A DNA stretch of 14,710 bases from Devosia sp. (lineage in GTDB: Bacteria; Pseudomonadota; Alphaproteobacteria; Rhizobiales; Devosiaceae). Made by a program: the position numbers and the translations under genes. Location of the stretch: contig JAQGKG010000214.1 of the NCBI GenBank assembly GCA_028290245.1, positions 1 to 14,710 of the forward strand, in the 5' to 3' direction. The notes below the pieces were generated by a model. It was not told the origin of the DNA and searched no databases. It saw only the letters and a program-made list of their open reading frames with translations. Position 1 is the stretch's first letter. The number at the start of each line of letters is the position of its first letter. Of this stretch, positions 13,359-14,710 are shown piece by piece.

Positions 13359-14710
13359 ATGTCGAGACTAACCCTGCTACAAGCGGGCGCTGCAGCCATC
13401 GCGCTGGCTACCACAGCGCTTACCTTTCCGGTACTTGCGGAAGGCAAGCTCACCGTGTCCTCGCCCCAGGACCCCGGTTCCTGGGACCCGATCGACACCT
13501 TTCTGGTGAACTGGGCGGCAGCCGCCACCAACATCTTTGATGGCCTGACCTATCGCGGGCCGGACATGGAACTGGTTCCGGCGCTGGCTGAATCCTGGGA
13601 AGAGCTGGACGAAGGCAAGCGCATCCGCTTCAAGCTGCGCACTGGCGTGACGTTCCACAACGGTGAGCCCTTCAACGCCGCCGCGGTGAAGTTCACCTTT
13701 GATCGCCTGTTGGGTGATGAAGGTGCCAAGGGGCCACAGCGTTCGAACTATGTGGCAATTTCCGAAGTTGAGGTCATCGACGACAATACCGTCGATTTCC
13801 ACCTCTCGGCTCCAGATCCGGTGCTGCTGACCAAGCTGGCCGGCTATGGCGCGATGATCGTGCCACCGAAGTATGTCTCGGAAAACACCGAGGAATTCGT
13901 CAACCTGAACCCGGTCGGCACCGGACCATTCAAGTTCGTGTACTACGAGCCAAAGGTGTCGCTGAATCTCGAAGCCTACGAAGACTTCTGGGGTGACAAG
14001 GCCAAGCTGTCGGAACTCGAGTTCCGCTTCATTACCGAGCCCTCTACGGCTGTGGCCGAGTTGCAGGCTGGTCGCGTTGACCTCGTCATTCCGCCGACCA
14101 TCCCGGTTGCGATGGTGTCGACCATTGAGGCCGACCCCAATCTGATTGTGGCTTCGGTCCCATCGCCCACCGTCTGGGCGCTGCGCTACAACACCCGTGA
14201 TGGCATCACGGCCGATGCGAATGTCCGCAAGGCGCTGATCATGGCCGTGGATCGCGAAACTATCGTCAAGGAAATCCTTGGTGGTCAGGCCGAAGTCATC
14301 GCCAGCTACCAGGGCGAACTGTCGTTCGGCTACGATGCCGACCTGAAGCCGCTGCCATATGATCCTGAAGGCGCAAAGAAGCTACTTGAGGAAGCCGGCG
14401 TGCAGCCGGGCGCAGCGGTTCAGATCGACGTGCGTGGCAATGACGCGACCTTCGGCGAAGTGGCGCAGGCCGTGGCCGCCTACCTGTCGGTAGTTGGCGT
14501 CAACGCGACGATCCAGCCTTACGAAGTCAACACCATGCTGAATGACATCATTCCGCAGGGTAAAACTGGCGCCATGTTCCAGCAGGGCTGGGGCGGCTGG
14601 ACCTTCGACTACGACAACACCGCGTACTCGATGTATCACAGCGAAGAGAAGTGGAATCCCTACGACGTCGATCCAGAGCTCGATGCGCTCCTGGAAAGCC
14701 AGCGTCCACT
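13359..14710 (+). CDS. Extracellular solute-binding protein of the peptide ABC family (partial)
   Basis: Family 5 solute-binding protein (SBP_bac_5 type), visible for 450 residues and cut by the window end; members are about 500-540 residues. It starts with an apparent Sec signal peptide (residues 1-27: MSRLTLLQ, a hydrophobic Ala/Leu core, cleavage after VLA). The mature part shows family blocks: LVPALAESWE, RFKLRTGVTFHNGEPFNAA and VKFTFDRLL; NPVGTGPFKFVYYEP; ELQAGRVDLV; NVRKALIMAVDRE; and PYDPEGAKKLLEEAG. It binds a peptide or related solute in the periplasm and delivers it to the permeases. ATG 13359 has AAGGGAG eight bases before it and lies 28 bases after the ATPase stop, so it belongs to the same operon. 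The substrate cannot be told from the sequence. The neighbouring oxidase remnant hints at amino acid or opine-like compounds. Confidence 0.93.
   Translation, partial: MSRLTLLQAGAAAIALATTALTFPVLAEGKLTVSSPQDPGSWDPIDTFLVNWAAAATNIFDGLTYRGPDMELVPALAESWEELDEGKRIRFKLRTGVTFHNGEPFNAAAVKFTFDRLLGDEGAKGPQRSNYVAISEVEVIDDNTVDFHLSAPDPVLLTKLAGYGAMIVPPKYVSENTEEFVNLNPVGTGPFKFVYYEPKVSLNLEAYEDFWGDKAKLSELEFRFITEPSTAVAELQAGRVDLVIPPTIPVAMVSTIEADPNLIVASVPSPTVWALRYNTRDGITADANVRKALIMAVDRETIVKEILGGQAEVIASYQGELSFGYDADLKPLPYDPEGAKKLLEEAGVQPGAAVQIDVRGNDATFGEVAQAVAAYLSVVGVNATIQPYEVNTMLNDIIPQGKTGAMFQQGWGGWTFDYDNTAYSMYHSEEKWNPYDVDPELDALLESQRP

Overview
The window looks like a chromosomal segment of an alphaproteobacterium, probably of the Hyphomicrobiales (Devosia-like, which is inference). 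It carries a MucR/Ros-type regulator, two matches to the CtrA box TTAA-N7-TTAAC, a BLUF photoreceptor, and a high-GC peptide-type ABC transporter operon. I see no tRNA, rRNA, CRISPR array or intact insertion sequence.

Left part (1-1685): mostly minus-strand and degraded. A frame open to the left edge contains a clear C-terminal fragment of 5-aminolevulinate synthase. Next to it lie a weak transposase-like remnant and two small minus-strand ORFs with good ribosome binding sites but no recognised function. The leader of the first signalling gene holds a perfect palindromic CtrA box.

Centre (1686-9566): a cyclic-di-GMP/light signalling block, all on the plus strand. Two tandem paralogues carry degenerate EAL-like domains that lack the catalytic EAL signature; the second adds a PilZ domain with both c-di-GMP-binding motifs. 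They are followed by a PAS-PAS-GGDEF-EAL protein with both active sites intact but no product-inhibition site, a short BLUF flavin photoreceptor, and a GAF/PAS protein that seems to have lost its 5' start by frameshift and its output domain. mucR follows, with a perfect CtrA box upstream. The inferred theme is that light and another sensory input adjust c-di-GMP, which is read by a PilZ/EAL-like receptor, under cell-cycle type (CtrA/MucR) transcriptional control.

Right part (9567-14710): the GC-rich 3' part of a DAO-family FAD oxidoreductase gene (pseudogene), about 600 bases of unassigned sequence, then an intact operon: a MarR-type winged-helix regulator with a palindromic operator candidate at its -35 region, a fused two-domain peptide ABC transporter ATPase, and a solute-binding protein that runs off the right edge. 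Codon use here is much richer in G/C third positions than in the signalling block, which suggests a junction between older operon sequence and a more recently acquired or decaying region.
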